Below, piece by piece: positions 20,965 through 32,196 of a stretch of DNA of 64,000 nucleotides. The DNA comes from Meconema thalassinum. Taxonomy: Eukaryota > Arthropoda > Insecta > Orthoptera > Tettigoniidae. Below the pieces are notes generated by a model. It searched no databases and was not told the DNA's origin. It worked only from the letters and a program-made list of their open reading frames with translations. Each line of letters begins with the position of its first letter. Position 1 is the stretch's first letter. The DNA is taken from contig OX336388.2 in the NCBI GenBank assembly GCA_946902985.2, positions 366,035,387 through 366,099,386 on the forward strand, read 5' to 3'. The translations under genes were made by a program, and so were the position numbers.

Positions 20965-22885
20965 TTTTTAGCCTACTGTTCACACTTAGCAAAAATGAGG
21001 AAAAAGTAGACTTGTGAGATCGAACCGGGAAAATATGTCTGTCTGTCTGCTGTCTGTCTGTCCTTCTATCTGGCTGGCTGTGTGTGTGTCCCCCTATCAA
21101 ATTCTAAATGGTTGCAGCAATCGAGACCAAATTTAGTATCAGTAAAGATGTATACCGGAATATCTCAAGCCCATATTTGAAAAAGATGTCAGGGCTACCA
21201 ACTGCTAATGAAACGTACTAGAAATTTGAGCTCCATGTTGGATATCATGGAAGGTATACATGGGAGCTATTCCAAAATTGGCACACATGTAGATAATGCT
21301 ATTTCAGTCTAATTTCCAGGAGGCCATACATGACAGTGTTGCCAAAATAATTTTAAGCCTTCTGATAAGTCCAATTTTTTATGCATATAACTTCTAGACT
21401 ATCAATTGGATTTCAACCAAATTTTGTATGTAATATGTGCACATAAGCAGGTATGACTGGGCGTATTCTTAAGAGCCACTAGGGCTGCCAACTGCTAATA
21501 ATTGCTCTCTCTCTCTCTATTTTTAGCCTATTTTCAATTTTGAAAAAATAGGCTTATGAGATCACCTTTTGTCCGTGTGTGTGTGCGTGTGTGTGTGATT
21601 CGTGTGTGTGTGTGTGTCCCCTAATAAAATCTAAACGGCTGGAGGAGTTTCAATGAAACTCGGTAAGTTCATAGCACTATTCCGGGCGACCCCGACCGTG
21701 CCCTTCAAATTTTGTTACGACTCACCAATCCAACATGGTGGCTGTGCAAAATATTTCACCAGCATTCAACATCTCCGAAACTATTACCGATATTACCCTG
21801 ACATTTTCTATGGTTATAGAGGGAACTACTATAAGTTCACTTATGTGACTTTGGAAAATCTGGTAACTACAAAACCAACATGGCGGCCAAGCAAATTTTC
21901 GACTTTTAAATAGACGTTTCTCGCGATTTGACCAACCAAACGCAATGAAACTTGGTACAGTATATGTTTATATACATTGTAATGCACCGACATCTACCTT
22001 AGTTCAATTGTTTACATAATCACAAGATGGCGGATGTGCGAAATATTTCACCGGCATTCTATATCTCTGAAACTATTAGCGGTATCTCCCTAAAATTTTG
22101 TACGTAGATAAAGGGCACTACTGGAAGTTCATCGATAACACTTTCATAACCCGGTAAACTACAAAACGAACATGGCGGCCAAGCAAATTTGAACATTTTA
22201 AATAGACCTTTCTCGCAATTTAATGTTCCAAACGCACTGAAATCTGCTACAGGAAATATTTATACACATTGTAATGCACTGGTATCTAATTTAGTTCAAT
22301 TGTTAACATAACCTCAATATGGCGGCTGTGCAAATTTTAGAATTAAGTTTTCATTTCTTGTGATGTATGCATGCGATCGAAGTGAAAGTTTGAATAATGA
22401 ACCTACCCAATAATTTTCCTTTTATGGTACATGACTCTATGGCCTATACATTTAGCAATCCAACATGGCGACCATCCGAAATATTTAGACGGCTCTCAAT
22501 ATCTACGAATCTATTATAGCAATCAAACTGAATTTTTTAATGTTCATAGGGGCTATGAACTTAAGTTCACCTATAGGACTTTAAATAACCTGGTGATCAC
22601 AAATCCAACATGGCGGCGACGCGGATTATAAATATTCACATGGACGTTTCTCGCAATTTAACCATCCGAGTGCAGTGAAACTTGGTACAGTAAATCCTTA
22701 TACGAATGGTAATCCAGTGGCATCTAATTTATTTCAATTGTTTCCATGACCTCAAGATGGCAGCTGTGCGAAATTTTAAAATATCCTTGTTACTTCTTGT
22801 GTCCTAATTATGCGATTGAAGTTTGAATACTACACGTACACAATAGTCTGCATGTAACAGTACATAACTCTAGGACCTACATATA

Positions 22886-24350
22886 CACACATCAAAAAAA
22901 GTTTTGCATCACCTCGGTTCCCAGATCTCCGGCATATAGACGTTGACTGTGTATATTGTATCCAAGATACAGTCCCTTTGACTGTTCATAGATGTCACTA
23001 AAACTGCTCAAAGATGTAAACAACCATGCATGAGCAGGGCCTATTAGACGGAGGGGGTACGACAGCCGATCAGTTCCAGTCATTCCACCAGGACGAAGGT
23101 ACGCTGCTCATGTTGTCTGTAGTTCTACCATGCCTAGAAGGTCAATACCGCAGTTCGATCGCGTCCGCATTGTTACTTTGTGTCAAGAAGGGCTCTCAAC
23201 AAGGGAAGTTTCCAGGCGTCTCAGAGTGAACCAAAGCGATGTTGTTCGGACATGGAGGAGGTACAGAGATACAGGAACTGTCGATGACAGGCCTCGCTCA
23301 GGCCGCCCAAGGGCTACTACTGTAGTGGATGACCGCTACTTACGGATTGCCGCTCGGAGGAACCCTGACAGCAATGCCACCATGTTGAATAATGCGTTTC
23401 GTTCAGCCACAGGACGTCGTGTTTCAACTCAAACTGTGCGCAATAGGCTGCATGATGCGCAACTTCACTCCCGACGTCCATGGCGAGGTCCAGCTTTGCA
23501 ACCCCGACACCATGCAGCGCGGTACAGATGGGCCCAACAACATGCTGAATGGACCCCACGGAATTAGCATCACGTTCTCTTCACCGATGAGTGTCGCATA
23601 TGCCTTCAACCAGACAATCGTCGGAGACGTGTTTGGAGGCACCCTGGTCAGGCTGAACGTCTTAGACACACTGTCCAGCGAGTGCAGCAAGGTGGTGGTT
23701 CCCTGATGTTTTGGGGTGGCATTATGTGGGGCCGACGTACGCCACTGGTGGTCATGGAAGGCTCCGAAACGGCTTTACGATACCTGAATGACATCCTCCG
23801 ACCCATAGTGCAACCATATCGGCAGAATATTGGAGAGGCATTTGTCTTCATGGACGACAATTCTCGACCTCATCGTGCACATCTTGTGAATGCGTTCCTT
23901 CAAGATAACGACATCGCTCGACTACAGTGGCCAGCATGTTCGCCAGACATGAACCCTATCGAACATGCCTGGGATATGTTGAAAAGGGCTGTTTATGGAC
24001 GTCTTGACCCACCAACCTCTCTGAGAGATTTACGCCGAATTGTCGTTGAGGAGTGGGACAATTTGGACCAACAGTGTCTTGATGAACTTGTGGATAGTAT
24101 GCCACGGCGAATAGAGGCATGCATCAATGCAAGAGGACGTGCTACTGGGTATTAGAGGTAGTGGTGTGTACTGCAATCTGGACCACAAATGCTGAAAGTC
24201 TAGCTGTATGATGGTACAACATGCAATGTGTGGGTCTCATGAGCAATAAAACGAGCTGAAATGTTGTTTGTGTTGATCTCTATTCCCTTTGTATTTAACG
24301 GTTCCGGAACTCTTGGAACCGAGGTGATGCAAAACTTTTTTTGATGTGTG
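22886..24350 (+). mobile_element. Tc1-like DNA transposon, nearly complete
   Basis: The element is 1465 bp, flanked by TA on both sides (22,884-22,885 and 24,351-24,352). Terminal inverted repeats of 36 bp match perfectly at 22,886-22,921 and 24,315-24,350. They begin CACACATC and end CTCGGTTCC at the inner edge. It carries one transposase gene with a single internal stop. Perfect TIRs and one inactivating mutation indicate a young insertion compared with its host E6. Confidence 0.95.
23130..24155 (+). pseudogene. Tc1-like DD34E transposase, one premature stop
   Basis: The frame is continuous for 341 codons, the usual Tc1 length, except for a TAG at codon 146 (23,565-23,567) in WTPRN-stop-HHVLFTDE. 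This was perhaps a TGG codon. N-terminal helix-turn-helix motifs fit REVSRRLRVNQSDVVRTWRR (residues about 25-45) and the region STQTVRNRL. The catalytic triad is D153 (FTDE), D243 (FMDDN) and E278 (NPIEH), with 34 residues between the last two. The enzyme would cut and paste the element at TA sites. Both halves keep their domains, so only the stop visibly inactivates this copy. A shorter start inside the second half would lack the DNA-binding domain. Confidence 0.92.
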
Positions 24351-25126
24351 TATAAAATCCAACATTGCGATCATCCGAAATATTTAGTCGGTTCTCAATA
24401 TCTACGAATCTATTACAGCAATCAAACTGAAATTGTGTATGATGATAGTGGCAATTAACATAAGTAGGATACAATATGAAAATAGGCTGTATAGTTCTTC
24501 ACGGAACTACTTGTTTTTATTCAAATACCAATATATCAGAAAGTATGCAAGCCGACAGCTTTAAACCATGCACACGTATAGTACCTGACATTTTACATTA
24601 ATTTGGAGTATCTTATATACTTCAGGTCTACCAACATGATTCTAAGCCTGCTGATAGGACCAATTTTTAAATACATGTAACTTCTATACTGTCAGTTGGA
24701 TTTCAATCAAATTTCGTATGTGTTATGTGTAAAATAACAGATGTGACTATAAGTATTCTTAAGAGCAATTAGGGCTGCCAACTGTTAATAAATGGTGTCT
24801 ATATTTTTTTACCCTAATATCAATATATCAGAAAGTATGCAAGCCAACAGGTCTATACTTTGCATACGAATAGCACCTGACATTCTAGATTAATTTGGAG
24901 TAATTAATATATGTCAGTGATGCCAACATGATTCTATGCCTGATGAAAGCTCCAATTTTGAAATACATGTAACTTCTATACTAACAAATGGATTTCATAC
25001 AAAATTGCCACTAAAAGATATCATAATATTTCCGATTATTTCTGACCAGCACACGCATGATATTTTTGCCAACGTGCTTTTACGTGTGCTGATAGATCCA
25101 ATGTTTAACTGCATGTAACGTCCATG

Positions 25127-26138
25127 TATTGGTCAGAAATAATCTGAAATAGTATGATCTATTGTTGTGCCAATTTTGAATGAATTCCATTAGTTAGTAT
25201 AGAAGTTACATGCGTTTTGAAATCGGACTTATCAGCAGGCTTAGAATCATGTTGGCAGCACTGACGTATATTAGTTACTCCAAATTAATCTAGAATGCCA
25301 GGTACTATACGTGTGCAAAGTTTAGAGCTATTGGCTTGCATACTTTCTGATACTGTATATTGATATTAGGGTAACACAAATACAGACAGTATTTTTACTA
25401 ACAGTTGGCAGCCCTGGTTACTCTTAAGAATCGGCATAGTCATATCTGTTATGGTGCACATAGCACACACAAAATTTGGTTGAAATCCAAACGATAGTAT
25501 AGAAGTTACATGTATTTAAATTTGGACATCTTAGCAGGCTTAGAATCATGTTGGTAGCACTGACGTATATAAGATAGTCCAAATTAATATAGAATGTCAG
25601 GTACTGTACGTGTGCATAGTTTAAAGCTGTCGGCTTGCATACTTTCTGATATATTGGTATTTGGATAAAATAAATTAGGAGCATTTATTAACAGTTGGCA
25701 GCTCTGGTGGGTGTTAAGAATACGCTCAGTCATATCTGGTTATGTATGCATACAACGTAAGAAATTTGGTTGAATTCCAATTTATAGTGTAGAAGATATA
25801 TGCATTTAAAAATTGGACCTATCAGCAGGCTTATAATCATTTTGGCAACATTGCCATGTATGGCCTCCTGGAAATTAAACTGCAATATGATTATCTATAC
25901 GTGTGCCAATTTTTAAATAGCTCCCATTCATACCTTCCAGGATACCCAACATGGAGCTCAAATTTTAATTGCGATTTTTTAGCAGTTGGAAGCACTGACA
26001 TCATTACAAATATGGCCGTGAGATATTCAGGTATAGATCTTTACTCCTACGAAATTTTGTTTCGATTGCTCCAGTCGTTTAGGAGTTGATAGGGGGGAAC
26101 ACACACACAGCCAGACAGACAGACAGATAGACAGAAGA

Positions 26139-26171
<33 letters not shown>

Positions 26172-26257
26172 AGGACAGACAGACACACACACATTTTCCC
26201 GATCTCATAAGTCTATTCTTTCCTCATTTTTGCAAAATGTGAAGAGTAGGCTAAAAA
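25127..26257 (-). mobile_element. E7: family A element lacking its right end, fused to E5
   Basis: It starts at about 25,127 with GTATTGGTCAGAAATAATC, an internal point of the family, and runs in reverse to a normal left end at 26,205-26,257 (GATCTCATAAGTC, GAGTAGGCTAAAAA). The ACAG microsatellite lies at 26,110-26,190. The E5 and E7 pair forms an inverted repeat whose centre is at about 25,126. Confidence 0.65.
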
Positions 26258-26615
26258 TGAACCCCAAATGACAAGAAGGTTACCATTCCCATAAGACAAT
26301 AAAATGTTAAAAATATGCATAGAAGGACGAAAATAAAAGTTAATTAACCTCCAATTGTAAAATACTTTCTCGCAATAAATGAGGTCTGATCCACCTACGA
26401 TAACCGGCATATTTTGCCTATTATGACCTATCCCCTAGTTTGCCCGGTGAAATCTACCTCCGCCTTCCGGCGTGCCGAGAGGATTTTTTTTATTCTTATG
26501 TCCTTCTCACATCATTCCCCACATAATTTTATTATGATGGTAGTCATAAATTTGTTGGCTCTATCAAACTAACACATTCAAAAGTATAAGACTGAAACAA
26601 ATCCATTTAAAAAAA
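26258..26615. other. No gene recognised
   Basis: Sequence between E7 and E8 without recognisable repeat ends, domains or promoters. It may be the older DNA into which the elements inserted. Confidence 0.4.
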
Positions 26616-27995
26616 ACAAGAAGTTCCGTGACGAACTAAAGAGGCTGCTTTTCTTAAAATTTAAGATTCATGCCAATGATTAATCTATATGGATCTATCT
26701 AGAATAATGACGATATTAAGTTGGTAATAATAGAGAACTTCAGTTGGCAGCCCTGGTGACTGAATATATTCTTAATATTCCATCTCTTAAGGTACAGAAT
26801 ACAAAATTTAGTTGAAGTCCAATGGATAGCATGGACGTTACATGCAGTTAAACATTGGATCTAACAGCGCGCGTAAAATCATGTTGGCGACAATGACATA
26901 TATGTATTGATCAGAAATAATCTGAAATAATATGATCTATTGTTGTATCAATTTTGAATGAAATCCATTAGTTAGTATAGAAGTTACATGCATTTTAAAA
27001 TTGGACCTATGAGCAGGCTTTGAATCATGTTGGCAGCACTGACATATATCAGTTACACCAAATTAATCTAGAATGCCAGGTACTATACGTGTATAAGTTT
27101 TGAGCTATTGGCTTTCATACTTTCTGATATATTGGTATTAGGATAACAAAAATAGAGACAGTATTTTTACTAACAGTTGGCAGCCCTGGTTAGTCTTAAG
27201 AATCGGCATAGTCATATCTGTGATGATACACATAGCACACACAAAATTTGGTTGAAATCCAAACGATAGTGTAGAAGTTACATGTATTTAAAGTTGGACC
27301 TCTCAGCAGGCTTAGAATCATGTTGGCAGCACTGACGTATATAAGTTACTCCAAATTAATAGAATGTCAGGTACTATACGTGTGCATAGTTTAAATCTGT
27401 CGGCTTGCATACTTTCTGATATATGGGTATTTGGATAAAAAAAATATTGAGAGCATTTATTAACAGTTGGCAGCCCTGGTGGCTCTTAAGATTACGCTCA
27501 GTCATATCCACTTATGTACACATAGCACATACGAAATTTGGTTGAAATCCAATTGATAGTGTAGAAGTTATATGCATTTAAATTTTGGATTTATCACCAG
27601 GCTTATAATCATTTTGGCAACACTGCCGTGTATGGCCTCCTTGAAATTAAACTGCAATATTACTATCTAATCGTGTGCTAATTTTGAAATAGCTCCCATT
27701 CATACCTTCCAAGATATCCAACATTGAGCTCAAATTTCAATTGCGATTTTTCAGCAGTTGGTAGCACTGGCATAATTTTCCAATATGGCCGTGAGATATT
27801 CGGGTATAGATCTTTACTCTTACCAAATTTTGTTTTGAATGCAGCAGCCGTTTAGGAGTTGATAGGGGGACACACACACACAGCCAGACCGACAGACAGA
27901 CAGACTGACAGAAGGACAGACAGACAGACACACATTTTCCCGATCTCATAAGTCAACTTTTTCCTCATTTTTGCAAAATGTGAAAAGTAGGCTAA
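26616..27995 (-). mobile_element. E8: family A Helentron/HINE-like element
   Basis: The right end in reverse is ACAAG, stem AGTTC, loop CGTGAC, stem GAACT at 26,616-26,637. The left end is GATCTCATAAGTCAAC, CTCATTTTTGCAAAATG and AAAAGTAGGCTAA at 27,944-27,995. CAGTTGGCAGCCCTGG recurs internally. The first bases past its left end are the 3' part of a LINE copy, so E8 was probably inserted at or near the end of that copy. Confidence 0.7.
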
Positions 27996-28757
27996 TAAAA
28001 ATTAAAGCACTTACGGAAGAACAAGGAAATAAAGAAGATATCTGGGTTCAAGTAACCCTTGTTTACGGTACATATAACACATTGCTGGTACATTACAACA
28101 TAACTATACGGGCTTCAGGGAACCAAGTACAGTTACGGAAACAGCAACTTCTAAGCTGGAATTTCGCTACCCATGAACTTCCGAACGATTCGGGTTGTTA
28201 ATAGAACAACTACTGCTTTCGGCATTAGTTTGTACAGCCGGGTATCCAGATCCAGTTCTTTAAGGGCTTGAAGCAAGGTACTTGGGATCACGCCCGTACT
28301 TGACACAATGATAGGTATGGTCTTTACCCGCTCTGCATGCCATTGTCTTTTGATACGGTCGACCAGCTCGCTGTATTTGCTGATCTTTTCTATGTGCTTT
28401 GACTGGAGATTCTTGTTATTAGGAATCGCAACCTCAATCAAGGTCAAAATAGTTCGGTTGCAATACAGCTTGTATTCATTGTTTTCAAGAACACACTCTG
28501 ACTGATATTGGTGGTACGGAACTTTCTTTCCATTTAGAAGCTGAAACTTATCAGCCAACTCCTGATGCAAGATTTTAGCAACTGCACCATGCCTTTGTTT
28601 GTGCTCCGTCTCCAGGAAATATCTACATGCAGATGTAATATGCTGTATTATTTCTGACTATTGACAGCCGTAGCGGCGCTTATAATCTGGTACAGCGGGA
28701 TCTTTTACAATGAACTTGAGGTAGTTCCTTGTAGGGATGACTTGGTCTTGAATTGCA
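27996..28757 (-). pseudogene. 5'-truncated R4/Dong-like LINE copy
   Basis: Translation on the minus strand begins at about 28,757 with IQDQVIPTRNYLKFIV, homologous to residues about 960-975 of the intact element at 1 kb. It reaches RIVRKFMGSE, the protein C-terminus, near 28,151. The first knuckle Cys is Arg (RRYGC) and a TAG follows directly. The central endonuclease segment with the PD motif is deleted (TILTLIEVAIP). The 5' break lies against (ATT)n at 28,761-28,788, as expected for target-primed integration in a TAA/ATT repeat with incomplete copying. Confidence 0.8.
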
Positions 28758-28760
28758 ATG

Positions 28761-28788
28761 TTATTATTATTATTATTATTATTATTAG
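28761..28788. repeat. (ATT)n microsatellite, probable LINE target
   Basis: About nine ATT units directly adjoin the truncated 5' end of the R4/Dong-like copy. On the LINE strand they read as TAA-type repeats, the same target as at 961-1000. Confidence 0.75.
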
Positions 28789-28792
28789 GCCT

Positions 28793-28876
28793 ATCTATTT
28801 CCTTTTCCACCATCGTTCTACCAGGCATTCGCTCTTCAATCGGAGAGTATTTTTACAGCAAACTAAAAGGAAATAG
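28793..28876. repeat. Short inverted repeat, 12-bp arms
   Basis: CTATTTCCTTTT near 28,793 and AAAAGGAAATAG ending near 28,876 are exact reverse complements, about 60 bp apart. It could be a tiny MITE or chance; no target duplication was identified. Confidence 0.35.
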
Positions 28877-29322
28877 TGCACACAAACTCTTTTCTATAAT
28901 TTTGTTACTATTGTGAACAAGCGAAAGAGTGTCTTCTCCAAACGTACACAATCTGGCACATTTGTAAGATTTACGTGGATGAAAGTCAAAAGAACGATCA
29001 TATCTAACATACAGTAAGCCAGGTTTTCTGGGAAATCAATGTATTTAAATAATTCTGGAGTGAAGTTCATTTTTAATGCGAGTTATCTACTGTGACCTCA
29101 TAAGTAACACTGGCATGACGGCTTCCTATTAAGGCGAGCACAATCTGATGAACTAATGCACAGGTTTATTAAAATGTGTAATTTAACTTCACCGCGGGAG
29201 ATGTGGGTATTATCAGCACGAGAGCGTGCTAAATTAACTGGCGCTCAGTATGTTTTAATACTGAGGTATTACATACGGTAGTTCGGAGAAAGCGAGTTAT
29301 CCGCATCGTATAAAGTATAGTG
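28877..29322. other. No gene recognised
   Basis: No domain, repeat boundary or promoter seen on either strand. Confidence 0.4.
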
Positions 29323-29797
29323 TGTCCCAGGGCCTCACAACGTGGGACGTACGTTAATGACCACGGTGGAAAATCCACAGTCAGCTTCCAGTCGACTGAG
29401 CGGGTCATGGAATGAATGAAGCCCCAATCTAGCGGCAAGGATATGAACTGTGCCGGCTGCCAAAGTCTGTCGCACTCCCTTGGGGCAATGATTAAATGAA
29501 CGACAGATGAAATGAAATGATAGTGGAGAGTGTTGCTGGAATGGAATTTGTGACAGGGAAAATCCGGAATACCCGGAGAAGAACCTGCCTGCCTCCGCTT
29601 TGTCCAGCACAAATCTCAGATGGAGTAACCGGGATTTGAGCCACGGACCCAGCAGTGAGAGGCCGGCGTGCATCCGCCTAAGCTACAGGGGCTCTAATGA
29701 CAACGGCGCTTTAGTGAAACCCGAAGTTGTTTCCCCTTACTTGTGTCGATCTCCCTTGGTCATCTTTTGTTCTCCTCCGAACCCGATGAACTTTAAT
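29323..29797 (+). repeat. Retroposon fragment, family S4, split by SINE S3
   Basis: CCTCACAACGTGGGACG (about 29,331) and TTACTTGTGTCGATCTCCC (about 29,738) match, in order, the parts of the S4 retroposon at 47,770-47,900. The intervening 29,367-29,694 is a nested SINE. No coding frame is seen. Confidence 0.55.
29367..29694 (-). repeat. tRNA-derived SINE, family S3, with 12-bp target duplication
   Basis: On the minus strand the head reads GAGCCCCTGTAGCTTAGGCGG (an A-box type) followed by GGCTCAAATCCCGG (a B-box type). The body of about 250 bp ends at TTTTCCA. The flanks TAATGACCACGG (29,355-29,366) and TAATGACAACGG (29,695-29,706) match at 11 of 12 positions. The SINE interrupts an S4 retroposon. 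Confidence 0.8.
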
Positions 29798-29808
29798 ACT
29801 CCTGTCTT

Positions 29809-30686
29809 GGCGGCTTCAGTGCCATATTTGGCAGAGCTGCTGAGCTTCTATTCCCATGATCATGGGTTCAAACTCGGCGGAAGTCGTCGGATTTTCTAAG
29901 AACGTTCAAAATCCCTCTCTATGCCTTACTTAGGAGGTGAAATAAAGCCGGTTGACCCTAGTCATAGACTAATAGCATATAAAAGAACCTTCCACTAACT
30001 ACAATAATTCTGGGAAGCAAAATGTGTAGGTTATTTTTGTTTAACGCTCTATTAAGATCCAACGTTCGTCGCCAGGTGCCAGTTGCGGAGGCATCTAGTA
30101 GCAAAGTTCACATCTAGGTGTCGTTGACGGTAGCATTTGGTAGCAAAAGTAGGAACTACTTGAAATTGATCGTCTGCAGTCCATACCTGAATCACAGATA
30201 ACACGCACTAATACAGCCATCACAATTAACACCGGTTATCAGACAGATACCTGGTGAGTTAGCCGTGGTCGTTACGGCGTGACTGCAGGCAGTCGCTCAC
30301 ATCCGGGAGGCGAAGAGGTTCGAATGCCTCCGCCAGCAACCTTGAAGATGGTTTTCTGTGGTTCCCTATCTTCCTTCCAGGCAAATGCCGGTGTTGGTCC
30401 CTAACTATAGGCCACAGCCGCTACCTTCCAATTCCTCGTCCTTACATTCACACTTTCCTCCCCAGACAACACTCCACACATGACGGTACTTGTAGCTCAT
30501 CTCATGGGTGTCCGCATAGAAGTAGCTACAAGCTCTGGCGAGCCGAACATGTCCTCGGACACTCCCAGGACTAAAAGCCATATGTTAAAAAAATTAAAAA
30601 AATAAGACAGATTCTACACACACCCAAAGTACACGGGGATACATGGCCACGTTGTCGCAGCCCATAAACTGAGGAACCGACCAACC
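29809..30686 (+). repeat. tRNA-derived SINE, family S1, copy 3, split by SINE S2
   Basis: The head is GGCGGCTTCAGTGCCATATTTGG with a B-box-like GGGTTCAAACTC at 29,865. The body follows the S1 copy at 16.2 kb, and the tail includes CCCAAAGTACACGGGG. ACTCCTGTCTT flanks the whole copy (29,798-29,808 and 30,687-30,697). The insertion at 30,249-30,604 lies within the GACAGATTC region that other copies carry uninterrupted. Confidence 0.88.
30249..30604 (+). repeat. tRNA-derived SINE, family S2, nested in S1 copy 3
   Basis: The head has TGAGTTAGCCGTGG and the B box GAGGTTCGAATGCC. The body contains GATGGTTTTCTGTGG and CCAGGCAAATGCCGG, phrases shared with copies at 39.7, 43.2 and 59.7 kb. It ends in an A-rich tail. 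AGACAGAT occurs at 30,241-30,248 and 30,605-30,612. Confidence 0.85.
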
Positions 30687-30697
30687 ACTCCTGTCTT

Positions 30698-30903
30698 CAT
30701 TTTGTACTGTTACCATTGAGGCCAGTGTTTGATTCCTGGCTCTGTCATAAAAAGTAATTCTTGTATGAGAGTTTTGCCTCACGTGGCTGAGTGTACCTGT
30801 TGAAACACTCAGACCAGAATTAAATTTCATAACAGAGCCGCGAGTTTAACCCAGACCTCCAGGATGACGTCCAGGAATGTTAGCCGTTACACCACGGGGT
30901 GGT
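30698..30903 (-). repeat. tRNA-derived SINE, family S7
   Basis: On the minus strand the head is CCCGTGGTGTAACGGCTAAC, close to a tRNA A box, with GGTCTGGGTTAAACTC as a worn B box. The body has CACTCAGCCACGTGAGG, a core shared with copies near 0.8 and 42.1 kb. It ends where SINE S1 copy 3 ends. Confidence 0.65.
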
Positions 30904-32196
30904 CTCAAAATGTACGGAAAATGGAAGGCTCCTCACTGGTTTTGTTTAATGATTGTTACTAAATAATTATTTCCAATTTAACTTTATTTGGGAAAGAAGC
31001 TTAAGGGATGTCCAAGGATGTCGTACATCTAGAACTCCATTGGAGAACTGGCATGTGGTTCCTATGGCAGCATGAAGAGACTAGCAGAAATTACTGTCAA
31101 ATGTGGCCGTAGCGACAAGGCTTTGTCTTTAGTAAATGACTAGCAGAAGTACCCGCTCTTCGAACGGTCTTTGGTATTAATAACCAGACGCTATCAATTG
31201 AGCTACTGTTGCAATGATTAGGGGCTTGTCATTCCTTCATAAGTTTATCAGAACGAAGTTAGTTTCTGAGTATATCGCAGACACTGTTAAGTTAAGGGCC
31301 ATAAAATGTGGTTTTCGGCTACTCTTTATAGACTCCCTAGTCTTGTGTCACACATTGAGAAGCGCAACGTATGCTTTGGTCGTCCTTCTAGGATAATTTT
31401 TATTTTTCTCCTATTTTAGCATGTGTTTTGAAAAGTTGTTCCTTATACCCACCCTTTTACGAGAAGTACGTTGAAGAGATTTTAACTGATTGGTGTATTG
31501 ACTCATTGTTAAAATACCTAATTTTACGATGCTCCAAGCACCCGAACATGAATTATAGGCGTACATAAACATAAAGATATATCAACCACACAGTATTAAA
31601 CAAAATCATCTTTAAGATGCTCCCGTTTGTCGACAAAAATATGATCAGTTAAAATGTGCTCTCAAACTAAATTCACCTAACGTGTACTTCCTGACGTGAA
31701 AATAATATTGCATACGTCGTAGACGAAACGTAATATATGTCAAATTAAAACTGACCCTCACCTTTGTGGCAAGTCCCCATCCCAATGAGGACCCCTTTAA
31801 TAAATTATAAAGGCTTGGGGTGCATGGAAATTCGGGATTTTTAGCCTCAAATGGCCCAAATTCCCAAAAGCTGCAAAAAACACTATTCCAATCCCGGAAT
31901 TTTTGAAAATAATGTTGCTGTTTGGAGATATAATAGACCTTCAGTACAACATATCGCTTATCGCACGTGTAAGTCACGTGTAAAAATTCTAGGGTACCCC
32001 TTGACCCCCTTAATCGCATTGTTGAATTTTACAGTCTATGTTTGATTCCACGATAACCTTATAGCCATTTGCAAACTTTAACCGAAATTTAATAAATTGA
32101 GTGGCATTGCTTCTGACAGAAATAGATGGAAAGTTGGAGGTCACCTCTTGTGATAGGCCTACTGTTGTCATGGTTACCGGCTTGCACTACTTCATT

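Larger units (their letters stand above)
21521..24515 (+). mobile_element. E6: family B element, interrupted by a Tc1 element
   Basis: The left end TTTTAGCCTATTTTCAA folds on TTGAAAAAATAGGCT and is followed by TGAGATC, GT repeats and CCCCTAATAAAATC. Diverged repeat units follow. The right end is AAAATAGGCTGTA, then a hairpin with stem TAGTTC (24,492-24,497), loop TTCACG, stem GAACTA (24,504-24,509), and CTTGTT. The Tc1 element at 22,886-24,350 splits it at a TA that other copies carry once. Without it, E6 is about 1.5 kb, like E4. Confidence 0.75.
20965..25126 (+). mobile_element. E5: family A element, interrupted by E6 and lacking its right end
   Basis: The left end at 20,965 (ATTTTTAGCCTACTGTTC, TGAGATC, GTCTGTCTGTC) is inserted in the Helitron relic. 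The element is split at 21,521 within a run that E3 carries intact (CTCTCTATTTTTTAAAT) and resumes at about 24,516 (CAAATACCAATATATCAG). It ends abruptly at about 25,126, inside TGTAACGTCCAT, where minus-strand element E7 begins. The right-end hairpin is missing. Confidence 0.65.

Noticed and set aside
20965..26257. A terminal-inverted-repeat DNA transposon spanning E5 to E7
   Set aside because: The mirrored ends are left ends of two separate family A copies; each also has its own microsatellite and the fusion lacks both right ends.
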